A stretch of DNA of 64,000 bases from Desulfotruncus arcticus DSM 17038 (lineage in GTDB: Bacteria > Bacillota > Desulfotomaculia > Desulfotomaculales > Desulfallaceae): NCBI RefSeq assembly GCF_900113335.1, contig NZ_FOOX01000019.1, forward strand, positions 48,997 through 112,996. Direction: 5' to 3'. The number at the start of each line of letters is the position of its first letter. Within the stretch, counting starts at the first letter, position 1. The notes beneath the pieces are model-generated. The model did not search any database and was not told where the DNA came from. It saw nothing but the letters and a program-made list of their open reading frames with translations. This document shows, piece after piece, positions 1-8,693 of the stretch. A program made the translations under genes and the position numbers.

Positions 1-1248
1 GACCCCGCTTATATTATGTTAACTGCTAATGCCGGCGAGATGATGATTCAGGTTGCTGATGACGCCGCCATTTTTGTAGACGGTGAAGCAGCGGATTTGG
101 ATGACATTGAAGAAGGCGACTATGTAACGTTAGTGCTTAATCCAACCCGCAAAGCTATTGTTGTATCGGCACAAGATGGGGAAAACAACAATGACGATGA
201 AGATGAGGACAGTGATGCACCGGAAATTGCAGGATTAAGCCCCAAAGATGGCGCAAAGGATGCTGAAATTGGCCTGAAGCAACTCGTGGCAACTTTTGAT
301 GAAAATATCCAGGCCGTCAAATCCGAAAGTGACGTGGAATCTAAAATTGAAATTACCAACGAAACCGATGATCAAACAGTGGAAATTAAGGATGTAGACA
401 TAACCGGCAAGAAACTGACCATTTATTTAGCTGATGGGCTGGAAGCTGATTGCGAATATACCGTTTATATTCGGTCCGGCATCATTGAAGACGAAGACGG
501 AAATAATTTTGGAGGCCTTCGAGCCAGCGATTGGAACTTTAGTACCTTTGAGGAAGATAGTAACGCACCGGAAATTGCAGGATTAAGCCCCAAGGACGGT
601 GCAAAGGATGTTGAAATCGGCCTGAAGCAATTAGTGGCAAATTTTGATGAAAATATCCAGGCTGTCAAATCCGAAAGTGACGTGGAATCCAAGATTGAAA
701 TTACCAACGAAACCGATGATCAAACAGTGGAAATTAAGGATGTAGACATAACCGGCAAGAAACTGATCATTTATTTAGCTGATGGACTGGAAACTGATTG
801 CGAATATACCGTTTATATACCTCGTAACATCATTGAAGACAAAGACGGAAATAGTTTTGAAGGTATTGACGACAGCGATTGGAATTTCACCACTGCTGAG
901 GATGAAGATAATACTGCCCCGAAAATTGATGGTTCGAGAGGTTTGGACCCCAGGGACAATGATGTTGTTGTCGGAAGTGTTTATGAGCTCACTGCCAGAT
1001 TTGACGAGAATGTGCAATGGGCCGACGATGATGAAGATTATGCAGATAAGATAACAATTTTCAATGATAACAATGAAGTAACTCCAGATGATATTGAGCT
1101 AAAGGATGATGAATTGGTTATTAAATTTGACAAAGCTTTGGCAGACGGTGAATATAGTGTTATTATTCCCAGAGGTATTATTGAAGATGAGGCTGGCAAC
1201 AGTTTCAAAGGAATAGGAGTTAATGGCTGGAACTTTGAGATAAGGTAA
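1..1248 (+). CDS. Surface protein with tandem SbsA-type Ig-like (Big_5) domains, 5' end outside window
   Basis: The reading frame is open from the first base of the window, so the first ATG at 16 is probably internal and the true N-terminus lies upstream. About 65 residues of a beta-rich region are followed by an Asp/Glu-rich linker, then three consecutive Ig-like domains of the Big_5/SbsA type (roughly residues 66-181, 182-297 and 300-410). Each domain begins with an A-P-E/K-I segment and ends with D-W/G-W-N-F. Domains one and two are almost identical. The family is extracytoplasmic, often in S-layer or cell-wall proteins; no sorting signal is visible because the N-terminus is missing. The protein is very acidic. 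The exact role is unknown. Confidence 0.8.
   Translation, partial: DPAYIMLTANAGEMMIQVADDAAIFVDGEAADLDDIEEGDYVTLVLNPTRKAIVVSAQDGENNNDDEDEDSDAPEIAGLSPKDGAKDAEIGLKQLVATFDENIQAVKSESDVESKIEITNETDDQTVEIKDVDITGKKLTIYLADGLEADCEYTVYIRSGIIEDEDGNNFGGLRASDWNFSTFEEDSNAPEIAGLSPKDGAKDVEIGLKQLVANFDENIQAVKSESDVESKIEITNETDDQTVEIKDVDITGKKLIIYLADGLETDCEYTVYIPRNIIEDKDGNSFEGIDDSDWNFTTAEDEDNTAPKIDGSRGLDPRDNDVVVGSVYELTARFDENVQWADDDEDYADKITIFNDNNEVTPDDIELKDDELVIKFDKALADGEYSVIIPRGIIEDEAGNSFKGIGVNGWNFEIR
211..903 (+). repeat. Tandem 348-bp near-identical duplication encoding two Ig-like domains
   Basis: The coding DNA at 211-558 is repeated at 559-903 with a 348-bp (116-codon) period. Long stretches are identical at nucleotide level, for example around 305-415 and 653-763. 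This indicates a recent duplication or gene conversion. The third domain (about 915-1245) is clearly diverged. Confidence 0.85.
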
Positions 1249-1276
1249 TTTAATTGATCTCCGCACAGCCTGTAAT

Positions 1277-1340
1277 CTCGAAATAAGTGCGACTAAGGTT
1301 CAGTTGGGGTCAAAACCCCATCTGAACCAAGTCTTCTTTA
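1277..1340. repeat. 64-bp dispersed palindromic element, copy 1
   Basis: This 64-bp segment recurs at 53014-53077 with a single base difference. It folds into a long hairpin: GACTAAGGTTCAG pairs with CTGAACC plus AAGTC, and an inner GGGG/CCCC stem encloses TCAAAA. It lies in the gap after the Ig-domain gene and is not followed by a simple T-run, so it is more likely a dispersed repeat than an ordinary terminator. Confidence 0.75.
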
Positions 1341-1400
1341 TAATTATACTGAGTCCTCGATCAGGGGGCTTTTTTTTCTGTCATGGCTATAGCGCATTAC

Positions 1401-1446
1401 TAAAAAAGCATAGCGGGGCAGGCTCTCACCTTTCCCCGCTATGCTT
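1401..1446 (-). terminator. Rho-independent terminator of the TRAP operon
   Basis: A perfect 13-bp stem (AAGCATAGCGGGG / CCCCGCTATGCTT) with a 15-nt loop is followed on the minus strand by a run of T residues. It lies just downstream of the TRAP permease stop codon. Confidence 0.85.
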
Positions 1447-1466
1447 ATCTTTAATAAACTATCCGT

Positions 1467-3434
1467 TTACTGAGTTAAATTATTTGGTACTGAAAACTTC
1501 TTATTATGCCGTTTTCTCATTACTTGCAGCAGATAAGCACCGACAAGCAAGCCTAATCCAATCAGGTCTGTGACGCTGCCAGGTTTTATCAGCATCAAAC
1601 CGCCGGCAAAAAGCATTATCCGGTCATACCATTTGGTTGTTGTAATCAAATAACCTGAAACTGCAGACCCGATCCCCACCATTCCAACCAGGGCCGTGGC
1701 TGTTATCAGCAGGATCATGGGGACTGTCGTATCAATCATCAGCAAGCCGGGGGAATACACAAAAATGTACGGGACCAGAAAGGCTGCTATGGCCAGTTTA
1801 AAAGCATTGACCCCTGTTTTCATGGGGTTGCCCCGGGCTATGCCGGACCCGGCAAATGCCGCCAGAGCCACAGGCGGAGTAACATCTGCCACAATTCCAA
1901 AATAAAAGGCAAACAAATGAGCCGCCAGAATGGGAACGCCCAGCTGAATTATCGCCGGAGCGGCAATGGTTGAAGTAATAACATAGTTTGCTGTAGTAGG
2001 CACTCCCATGCCGAGTAGAATTGAGGATATCATGGTAAAGAATAGCGTGGGCAGTAATTGACCGTGGGCCAGATCGATCAGGGCCGAGGCCAGTTTGAGG
2101 CCCAGACCGGTTTTGGTTACCACGCCAATAATAATACCGGCTGTGGCGCAGGCAATAATCACACCCAGAGCGCTGCGGGCGCCGTTTTCCAAACCTTTAA
2201 CTACGTCATAGGCTGAAATGCGGGTGGACTTGCGCAGCATTGAAGCCAGAATGGCCAGCAGAATGGCCCAAAGGGCCGCCCTCATTGGGGTGTACCCGGT
2301 TACCAATAGGTATACGATTACTATTAGCGGAATGGCCAGATGTCCGCGTTCCATGATGATTCTGCCTATTTTAGGCAGTTGCTCCCTGGGAATACCTTTA
2401 AGGCCATTCTTTTTGGCTTCCAGGTGCACACCGATCCAAATGCCGGTGAAGTAAAGAAGAGCCGGTATGATTGCTGCCTTTACAATTGCAATGTAAGGAA
2501 TACCCACGAATTCAGCCATTAAAAAGGCTGCGGCACCCATAATCGGCGGCATCAACTGGCCGCCGGTGGAAGCGGTCGCCTCAACAGCGCCCGCGAATTC
2601 AGGTTTGTAGCCAAGGCTTTTCATCATGGGAATGGTAAAACTTCCGGTTCCCGCCACGTTAGCTACAGAACTGCCTGAAACAGTACCCATCAAGCCGCTG
2701 GAAAGTACGGCCACCTTGGCCGGCCCGCCGCTGGCCCACCCGGCCACTGCATTGGCAAGGTCAATAAAAAACTTGCCCAATCCGGTCTTTTCGAGGTAGG
2801 CTCCGAAAAGGATAAACAGAAAAATAAAGGTTGAGGAAACTCCCAGGGGGATTCCAAAAATACCTTCGGTAGTAAAGAACAGGTGGCCCACCAAATGCGG
2901 TGTGTCAACGCCCTGGTGCGCCAGGATGCCCGGGATGATAGGCCCGGCAAAGGCATAGGCCAGAAATAAACTGGCTACGATAACAATAGGCCAGCCCACC
3001 ACCCGCCTGGCAGCCTCCATAACTAAGAAGACGCCCAGTATGCCAACTACCATGTCGGCGGTGGTAACCGTGCCGGCCCTGAGCACCAGTTCCTTATAAA
3101 AGTAAACAATGTATATTGGAGTGGCTGCCGCTGTAATGGCCAGCAAACAGTCAAACCAGTGCAGCTTGTCCCGGGGCCACTTTTTACGGGTTGGGTAAAG
3201 CAGGTAAACAAGCGCCAGGGCAAAGGATAGGTGTATGGCACGCTGGATGTGAGCGTCCAAAATACCCAATAAAGCTGTGTAAAGCTGAAATATGGAAAAG
3301 GTGATGGCAATGGCGGCGATAACCCGCGCCATTACGCCTTTAAGACGTCGGTAATCCGACTCCCGGTCGTACTTGGCCATAAATTCTTGCAAGTCAATTG
3401 ATTCGTTATTTGGATTTACTTTATTGTCTGCCAA
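1467..3434 (-). CDS. TRAP transporter permease, fused 4TM/12TM subunits
   Basis: This is the membrane component of a TRAP secondary transporter, moving a substrate delivered by the TAXI binding protein using an ion gradient. The protein (655 aa) is hydrophobic throughout. The small (DctQ-like) and large (DctM-like) subunits are fused, as is usual for TAXI-type systems, and the DctM part carries Gly-rich loops such as GLMGTVSGSSVANVAGTG. I chose the TTG at 3434 because an AAGGAGG sequence sits about 7 nt upstream; a longer frame to 3470 has no such site. It is the last gene of the operon TAXI receptor - DUF1850 - permease. The substrate cannot be read from sequence. Confidence 0.92.
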   Translation of the reverse strand: MADNKVNPNNESIDLQEFMAKYDRESDYRRLKGVMARVIAAIAITFSIFQLYTALLGILDAHIQRAIHLSFALALVYLLYPTRKKWPRDKLHWFDCLLAITAAATPIYIVYFYKELVLRAGTVTTADMVVGILGVFLVMEAARRVVGWPIVIVASLFLAYAFAGPIIPGILAHQGVDTPHLVGHLFFTTEGIFGIPLGVSSTFIFLFILFGAYLEKTGLGKFFIDLANAVAGWASGGPAKVAVLSSGLMGTVSGSSVANVAGTGSFTIPMMKSLGYKPEFAGAVEATASTGGQLMPPIMGAAAFLMAEFVGIPYIAIVKAAIIPALLYFTGIWIGVHLEAKKNGLKGIPREQLPKIGRIIMERGHLAIPLIVIVYLLVTGYTPMRAALWAILLAILASMLRKSTRISAYDVVKGLENGARSALGVIIACATAGIIIGVVTKTGLGLKLASALIDLAHGQLLPTLFFTMISSILLGMGVPTTANYVITSTIAAPAIIQLGVPILAAHLFAFYFGIVADVTPPVALAAFAGSGIARGNPMKTGVNAFKLAIAAFLVPYIFVYSPGLLMIDTTVPMILLITATALVGMVGIGSAVSGYLITTTKWYDRIMLFAGGLMLIKPGSVTDLIGLGLLVGAYLLQVMRKRHNKKFSVPNNLTQ

Positions 3435-3499
3435 GAGGTACCTCCTTTCTATGGTAAACAGTGCCTGCACTCGACCGGAGGACCATCTACCGTTATAGT

Positions 3500-4003
3500 C
3501 TAGATTTTTGCCAGTAATATTTGCACCGGAGTATAATTTGTTATTTTTACACTAATTAAAGCTCCCGGTGCAAAATAATCGTTTAGTTGATATTCCTTGC
3601 CCTTTACAATTAGCTCCTGCGCTGCGACCGGCATGGCCCTGAAATTAATTTCCCGGTAAGATCTGTTTAATCCGGTTAAAACGAAATTTCCGTTGTCGTT
3701 CATTAGCTTACCATCGTCCGGAGAAAAAGGCAGCCCCACGCCGAGGGATTTATAAACAGTAGAAGTAAGCACAAGCCGGTTGTTGGATACGATAAAGTTT
3801 TCAGCGCAAGGTGTCTTTTGCACTGAATGAATATAATTATAGCTAAAAGATTTGTTTGTTAAAGTGGAAAAGGTTAGAATGTTTTTTCCACTTTGGTTCT
3901 GGATAACCAAAAACGGCAGCTTTACCAGGAACAATAATGCTAAAAAAATCAATGCTGTAATTACAAAAACCGTCCGGGTTCGCTGCCTATTTTTATTTTT
4001 CAT
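3500..4003 (-). CDS. DUF1850 protein of TAXI-TRAP operon
   Basis: A 167-aa protein with one N-terminal membrane segment (about residues 12-33), then a domain matching the DUF1850 pattern with the characteristic Y-x-H-S-V segment near residues 57-61. DUF1850 proteins are typically encoded between a TAXI solute receptor and a fused TRAP permease, as here. The biochemical role is not established; an accessory part of the transporter is the simplest inference. The ATG at 4003 has no Shine-Dalgarno at normal distance: the only AGGAGG lies about 35 nt upstream, across a perfect hairpin (see the regulatory entry). Confidence 0.8.
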   Translation of the reverse strand: MKNKNRQRTRTVFVITALIFLALLFLVKLPFLVIQNQSGKNILTFSTLTNKSFSYNYIHSVQKTPCAENFIVSNNRLVLTSTVYKSLGVGLPFSPDDGKLMNDNGNFVLTGLNRSYREINFRAMPVAAQELIVKGKEYQLNDYFAPGALISVKITNYTPVQILLAKI

Positions 4004-4006
4004 AAA

Positions 4007-4043
4007 ACCGGGTTCCGGAGATTCCGGAACCCGGTCACCTCCT
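4007..4043 (-). promoter_or_regulatory. Perfect hairpin between the Shine-Dalgarno and start codon of the DUF1850 gene
   Basis: On the minus strand the order is AGGAGGTG, then a 13-bp perfect inverted repeat (4007-4019 with 4023-4035, 3-nt loop), then TTT and the ATG. Folding the 29-nt hairpin would leave only a few unpaired bases between the Shine-Dalgarno and the start. It may bridge the ribosome site to the start codon, or act as a processing/stability element separating receptor from permease expression. Confidence 0.6.
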
Positions 4044-4059
4044 AATAAGCTAGTTGAAT

Positions 4060-5049
4060 TTATTCGTTAAAAAATTTTTCGGCGCCGGGATGCAGAGGAA
4101 TAGACATACCTTCCTGAGCTTTTTCTTTGGTTATCATAGCGCCCACCGAGTGCGCTGCTTTTAGCGCGTCGAGGTTGCTGTAGATGGCTTTGGCAATATT
4201 ATAAGCCAACTGCTCATCCATCGCGTCGGTTACCGCCAGCATGGACATTACGGATACAGCTTCCACGTCACTGTCCTGTTTGGGATAGGTTCCGGCGGGA
4301 ATAGTAACCTTGGTATAGAATGAATAATCCTGCATTAGCTTATCAGCAACATCACCAGGCACAGGTAATAAAACCACGTTATGCTGTGCCGCAATATCCT
4401 GGATGGCTGCAGTCGGGAAACCGGCAGTAACAAATGCCGCGTCCACATTGCCGTCTTTAAGGTTGCTCGCCGCTTCGGCAAAGGAAAGATACTGAACGGT
4501 AATATCATCATAGGTGATGTCCGAGGCGTTTAAAATCTGTCGGGCGTTGGCCTCGGTGCCGCTTCCCGCTGCGCCTACGGCAACTCTTTTACCTTTAAGG
4601 TCGGCGATACTATTAATGCCGGTTTTGTCCAGAGTCACAATCTGTATAGTTTCCGGATAGAGAGTGGCAAGGCCCTTTAATCCTTCGACTTTTTGGTCCT
4701 TAAACATTTCGGTGCCGTTAGCGGCATAATAGGCGATGTCATTTTGCACAAAAGCCATTTGTACGCTGCCGTCTTTTAACATGTTGATATTGGCTACGGA
4801 TGCTCCTGTGCTTTGGGCCGTGGCATTAACCCCATCAATGTTTTTGTTCAGTATTTCAGCCATAGCGCCGCCCAGGGGGTAATAAACGCCGGCGGTACCG
4901 CCGGTTGCGATATTAACAAACACTTTTTCAGCCTGCTCGCTTTGCTCATTGTTTTCCCCGGCCTGCTGCTTGGCGCCGCAGCCGGTCAAAAGCATTGCCA
5001 AAAGAGAAAAAATAGCTAAAACCAAAAAACCGCGTTTGAATAGTTTCAC
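4060..5049 (-). CDS. TAXI-family TRAP transporter solute-binding lipoprotein
   Basis: This is the extracytoplasmic receptor of the TRAP system (329 aa). The N-terminus is a lipoprotein signal: positive residues, a hydrophobic stretch and a lipobox L-L-T-G-C with Cys24 as the likely lipidated residue. The mature part begins with the TAXI hallmark I-A-T-G-G-T-A-G-V-Y-Y-P and continues as an NMT1-like periplasmic binding fold. The GTG start at 5049 is preceded by AGGAGG. It is the first gene of the three-gene operon. The ligand is unknown; TAXI proteins in other species bind organic acids such as glutamate or 2-oxoglutarate, but that cannot be assumed here. Confidence 0.92.
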   Translation of the reverse strand: MKLFKRGFLVLAIFSLLAMLLTGCGAKQQAGENNEQSEQAEKVFVNIATGGTAGVYYPLGGAMAEILNKNIDGVNATAQSTGASVANINMLKDGSVQMAFVQNDIAYYAANGTEMFKDQKVEGLKGLATLYPETIQIVTLDKTGINSIADLKGKRVAVGAAGSGTEANARQILNASDITYDDITVQYLSFAEAASNLKDGNVDAAFVTAGFPTAAIQDIAAQHNVVLLPVPGDVADKLMQDYSFYTKVTIPAGTYPKQDSDVEAVSVMSMLAVTDAMDEQLAYNIAKAIYSNLDALKAAHSVGAMITKEKAQEGMSIPLHPGAEKFFNE

Positions 5050-5106
5050 TCTTTCATAACCTCCTATTATTTTTGGAGTTACTCAGGAGTCTGGAGTGTG
5101 CAGGGA

Positions 5107-5167
5107 GGGCTGACCCCGGTTACCTGCCACTGACTCCTTGCGGTAGGTGTGTGCGGGGTCAGGCCCC
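5107..5167. repeat. Imperfect inverted repeat in the leader of the TRAP operon
   Basis: GGGCTGACCCCG at 5107-5118 pairs with CGGGGTCAGGCCC at 5155-5167 with one bulge, and an inner ACCTGCC/GGTAGGT stem extends it. It lies in the 225-bp gap upstream of the TAXI gene; a role as transcript-leader structure or as terminator of the upstream aminotransferase gene is possible. Confidence 0.45.
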
Positions 5168-5274
5168 GGTACTACCGGAATCACTGGCAATATGGCTGAA
5201 GCTTCAGCCGTGCTGGTTATGTATCCCCCCTTTAAACTGTTTAATATAAAGCCTCCCCATTTTTTAGGTTTTTT

Positions 5275-6117
5275 TTATTTTCTCAGGGAGGTAAATTCCT
5301 GATGTAGTTTTGCGGTTACAGGTCCCGGTTTGCCTCCTGCAACGGACTGCCCGTCCACTTCAACCACAGGTACAAGCTCAACTATAGTACCGGTAAAGAA
5401 AACCTCTTCCGCCTTCATCAGCTCATTGATTTTAAAAGGTTTCTCGGCAAATGGTAGGTTTAGTGACTCAGCCGCTGCGAGCACATGCTTGCGGGTTATG
5501 CCCGCCAGAATTTTGTTGTCCGCAGGGTGGGTGAGCAATTGGCCGTTTGAATAAATAAAAATGTTGCTGGCGGAACACTCGGTTACCGTTCCGTCCGGAT
5601 GAACAAAAACAGCTTCTGCCGCGCCGGCGCGGTGGGCCCTGTTTTTGGCCAGAACATTGCCGAGCAGCGAAATTGATTTAACATGGCACATTTGCCATCT
5701 GAATTCCGGTTGAGTAATTAACTTTACTCCATTTTGATACATTGCCGGTGAACGCTCCGGCACCGATCTTACCGTAACCAGGATATTGGGTTTGATTTCT
5801 TCGTTGTAAATGTGATTTCTATGAGCAGTCCCCCTGGACACCTGGATGTATACCATGGCCTCACTGATCCCGCTTTCGGCCAGTAGTTCTTCGGTAATGG
5901 CAGTTAGTTCCTGTTTTTGCCAGGGGAGATCCAGGTCAATTGCCTTGGCGCTCCGTTCCAAGCGATCAAGGTGGTCGTCCATGGCAAATAATCGGCTCTC
6001 ATAAACCCGCACGACTTCATAAATACCGTCTCCAAAGTTGAAACCGCGATCATTGACAGATATTGTCGCTTCATCAAATGTGCCTGTCCAGCCATTCAAA
6101 TATACAAGTTCCTGCAA
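5275..6117 (-). CDS. dat: D-amino acid aminotransferase (class IV PLP aminotransferase)
   Basis: A 280-aa fold-type IV PLP enzyme. The N-terminal NDRGF-N-F-GDG-Y-E segment (residues 22-34) and the Lys-containing segment CHVKSISLLGNVLAK (PLP Schiff-base Lys near 148) are typical of D-alanine aminotransferase and its branched-chain relatives. The C-terminal half carries E-x-S-A-S-N-I-F. Length and the R-x-H-pattern (RGTAHRNH) fit Dat best: transamination between D-amino acids and 2-oxoacids, supplying D-Glu or D-Ala for peptidoglycan. A branched-chain aminotransferase is the alternative. The TTG start at 6117 is preceded by GAGAGGG. It stands alone on the minus strand. Confidence 0.8.
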   Translation of the reverse strand: MQELVYLNGWTGTFDEATISVNDRGFNFGDGIYEVVRVYESRLFAMDDHLDRLERSAKAIDLDLPWQKQELTAITEELLAESGISEAMVYIQVSRGTAHRNHIYNEEIKPNILVTVRSVPERSPAMYQNGVKLITQPEFRWQMCHVKSISLLGNVLAKNRAHRAGAAEAVFVHPDGTVTECSASNIFIYSNGQLLTHPADNKILAGITRKHVLAAAESLNLPFAEKPFKINELMKAEEVFFTGTIVELVPVVEVDGQSVAGGKPGPVTAKLHQEFTSLRK

Positions 6118-6242
6118 AAAATATCCCTCTCTTCAAAATGAATGATATAATTATATTAGACAAAAACCAGTTTTTTTCCTGCCATACCGCTATTCTTAAT
6201 TAAGTTTCCTGTTTGGGGCTTGATTTTTAAGTTGGTGATTTT

Positions 6243-6959
6243 TTGCCCAAGTTGAATATAGGTAACCGTGAAGTTGTTTTTACCGTCATCAAAAGCAGCC
6301 GGGCTAAAACAATCCGAATAACTGTTTGTGCTTGCTCAGGTGTGTTGGTTACGGTTCCCGGACATTGTCATACATATAACTTAAAGCATATTCTAAAATC
6401 AAAAGCCGATTGGATCTTCAGACAGCTTGATTTACTGTCGGAATTGGCCGGATGCCCGTTACCCCGGACCTTTGGTGATGGTGATAATTTTTTTTTCCTG
6501 GGCCGAAGATACTCGCTTAAGGTGACCGAGGGGGTTGGTGCAATTAAGCTTTTGAACGGGGAAATGCTAGTCCCGTGCCAAACCGGTCTTACCGGAGCCG
6601 AAAAAGCGGATGAGACTCGCAGGATTTTGCTGGAATGGTACCGGCTATGTGCTAATAATATTATAATGCCAAGAATTCAAAACTATGCCAGATTTATGGG
6701 GGTCAATCCTACCGGAGTTAAGATAAAGATGCAGAAAACTTGCTGGGGCAGTTGTACCGGCAGCGGCAATATTAATCTTAATTGCAATCTGGTTATGGCT
6801 CCACCCGAAGTTATTGATTATGTTATTGTGCATGAATTATGTCATTTGAAAAAGCGCGACCATTCAAAACAATTTTGGGAACAGGTTGAAGCTGTTATGC
6901 CTGACTACCAAAGCCGCAGGAGGTGGTTAAAAAAATACAGCCCGGTGTTAATTTTTTAA
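6243..6959 (+). CDS. YgjP-like (DUF45/SprT-like) zinc metallopeptidase domain protein
   Basis: A 238-aa protein with the YgjP/DUF45 layout: an N-terminal beta-rich domain, a central W-G-S-C segment (residues about 166-169), and the zinc motif HELCHLKKRDHSKQFW where H-E-x-x-H plus a downstream His bind metal (about residues 197-207). Members act as putative cytoplasmic metalloproteases with unknown substrate. The start is a TTG at 6243 behind a weak GGTGAT site. It is followed after about 60 bp by an unrelated small membrane protein gene. Confidence 0.85.
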   Translation: MPKLNIGNREVVFTVIKSSRAKTIRITVCACSGVLVTVPGHCHTYNLKHILKSKADWIFRQLDLLSELAGCPLPRTFGDGDNFFFLGRRYSLKVTEGVGAIKLLNGEMLVPCQTGLTGAEKADETRRILLEWYRLCANNIIMPRIQNYARFMGVNPTGVKIKMQKTCWGSCTGSGNINLNCNLVMAPPEVIDYVIVHELCHLKKRDHSKQFWEQVEAVMPDYQSRRRWLKKYSPVLIF

Positions 6960-7018
6960 CCGGGTGGCTTTACTTATTAGTGTGTTTAATTTTTTACTTA
7001 TAACAAAAGAGGTGTTCA

Positions 7019-7363
7019 ATGGTTTCATCAGAAAGCAAGCTGCTTAGCGCTCTTTGTCATGGTTCACTGTTTATTGGAATGCCGATTATTATTCCGCTGG
7101 TAATATATCTATTTAGAAAAGAAGACGAATATGTCAACCACCACGCCAGAGAGGCGCTGGCAATGCACATTATTTCTATAATACTTGGCCTGGTGGTGGG
7201 AATTTCGTGCTTGCTGTTGATTGGATTGCTTCTGGTTATACCGCTGGCCATACTGGGAATTATCTATGCGATTTTTGCTGTTGTGGCGATTGTTAAAAGC
7301 CTGTCGGGGGAGTACTACTACTATCCGATTACTACAAAGTATGCGAAATCCTGGTTTCAATAA
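7019..7363 (+). CDS. DUF4870 small membrane protein
   Basis: A 114-aa protein with three hydrophobic segments (about residues 12-32, 45-70 and 72-95) and the N-H-H-A-R-E-A loop common in the DUF4870/Tic20-like family. It starts with ATG 14 nt after AGAGGTG. The function of this family is not established; it is an inner membrane protein. Confidence 0.8.
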   Translation: MVSSESKLLSALCHGSLFIGMPIIIPLVIYLFRKEDEYVNHHAREALAMHIISIILGLVVGISCLLLIGLLLVIPLAILGIIYAIFAVVAIVKSLSGEYYYYPITTKYAKSWFQ

Positions 7364-7387
7364 AACAGCATGGCTCAGGTGCGGTGT

Positions 7388-7684
7388 TTATTCCAGCGTC
7401 AGCGGTTTGAAATTATGTTTTGGTTCGTTTAAAACCTTGCGAATGGCGTCCATAACAATGGCCACCAGGGCAGCATTTTCAGACGGAGATTGGAAACTGG
7501 CCTTGGCGGCCATCAATTCCGCGTCCGAGGTCACGTAACGCGGGCGCAGGTCGTTCAGTGCCATTGCCGCCGCTCTGGATTTACAAAGCTGGCAGTCGCA
7601 ATAATTAGGTTTGGCGCTAAAATTTTCAAACAACTCATTAAGGATATTCTTTACCGCCAATTCGGTGTAATTAACTATTTTCAT
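7388..7684 (-). CDS. ComFB-family late competence development protein
   Basis: A 98-aa protein with the ComFB features: an N-terminal helix (VKNILNELFEN) and a Cys cluster Y-C-D-C-Q-L-C-K (Cys29, 31, 34) followed by A-A-A-M-A-L-N-D-L-R-P-R-Y. ComFB of Bacillus subtilis is encoded in the comF operon, but homologues are widespread outside competence loci, and this copy has no comF neighbours. The Cys residues suggest metal binding. The specific function here is unknown. Confidence 0.75.
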   Translation of the reverse strand: MKIVNYTELAVKNILNELFENFSAKPNYCDCQLCKSRAAAMALNDLRPRYVTSDAELMAAKASFQSPSENAALVAIVMDAIRKVLNEPKHNFKPLTLE

Positions 7685-7730
7685 TCAATGGACCCCTTTT
7701 CAAGGATTAAAAATGGTTCGATTTTAGTAT

Positions 7731-7790
7731 ATGGGACTCAAGTTTCAGGAACAATGGGACTTAATTCTTAAATGGATGGGACTATAGTCC
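7731..7790. repeat. Three ATGGGACT direct repeats and a 12-bp palindrome between comFB and carbonic anhydrase genes
   Basis: ATGGGAC occurs at 7731, 7754 and 7776, spaced 23 and 22 bp, and the last copy overlaps the perfect palindrome GGACTATAGTCC (7779-7790). The 305-bp gap is divergent (comFB leftward, carbonic anhydrase rightward). Regular spacing of about two helical turns suggests a regulator-binding site, but this is inference. Confidence 0.5.
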
Positions 7791-7989
7791 TATGATTAAG
7801 CAGATGTTGTCCTTGACAAACATTTAAAAAAAATTAACCAGTAGTGACAAAAAAATATCTTCATGCAGGATTAGATTGGAGTGCCGTCGAATAACGTACT
7901 TAGTACAAAATGTCACAACCATGGATAATAAGGTGAGTTGCCACAATTGGATTAATATCGTTAAATTATCAAGGAAGGGGATAAAGGGA

Positions 7990-8580
7990 ATGAATTATGC
8001 CGATAAAAGTGAATTAAGGCACAATAAAAATGAATTACCCTTGGAACACCTGATACCGGTGACTTCCCGGGACAGTATTTTGGAGGAGTACCGGGGTACT
8101 CCCATTGAAAGTTTACTTGGCTATCATAATTTAGAATATTCCTTTGATAAATACAAGCATGCGGAATTGTTAATTGGTATGTGTATGGATTATCGGAAAC
8201 ACCTGAATATTCCAGATAATTTTGCCTACATATTACGTACGGGTGGAGGTAATTTAAGGTACAGTGAGTTTAAATTATCCTACGCCATTGCCATTGGCGG
8301 GGTAAAGGCCATAGCGCTAATAGGTCACGATAATTGTGGCATGGTCAACCTAATGTCCAAAAAAGAAAAATTCGTCCAAGGCTTGGTAGAGAATGCCGGC
8401 TGGGATTTGGAGCGGGCGGAAGAACACTTTACACATTTTGTCCCTATGTTTGAGATTGGAAACGAAGTGGATTTTGTAATCAGCGAAGCTAAAAGATTAA
8501 GGCTAAGGTATCCTAAAATCCTGGTGGTACCTATGTTTTACGGCATGGCAGATAAACAGTTGTATTTACTAAAGGAATAA
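7990..8580 (+). CDS. Beta-class carbonic anhydrase-like protein
   Basis: This enzyme likely interconverts CO2 and bicarbonate. The 196-aa protein has the beta-class zinc ligands in order: C-M-D-Y-R (Cys/Asp-Arg dyad), R-T-G-G-G-N, and I-G-H-D-N-C-G-M (His and second Cys). I start it at the ATG at 7990, with AAGGAAGGGG 8 nt upstream; the frame is open to 7876 but that extension lacks a ribosome site. It belongs to a diverged subgroup with a long helical insert after the second Cys. It is monocistronic. Confidence 0.82.
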   Translation: MNYADKSELRHNKNELPLEHLIPVTSRDSILEEYRGTPIESLLGYHNLEYSFDKYKHAELLIGMCMDYRKHLNIPDNFAYILRTGGGNLRYSEFKLSYAIAIGGVKAIALIGHDNCGMVNLMSKKEKFVQGLVENAGWDLERAEEHFTHFVPMFEIGNEVDFVISEAKRLRLRYPKILVVPMFYGMADKQLYLLKE

Positions 8581-8693
8581 ATGCCAGAGCTTTACCAGCT
8601 ATTTAAACGAAGCTGAATATTTTACTTCTAGCTGGATTATTGAATATAATTGAGATCCCTGCCAAATACTAATAAAAACAGGGAGGTGAAAGC

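Noticed and set aside
1304..1573. 89-codon frame over the TRAP terminator
   Set aside because: It runs through the 64-bp hairpin element and the antisense of the TRAP permease end; no codon pattern of a real gene.
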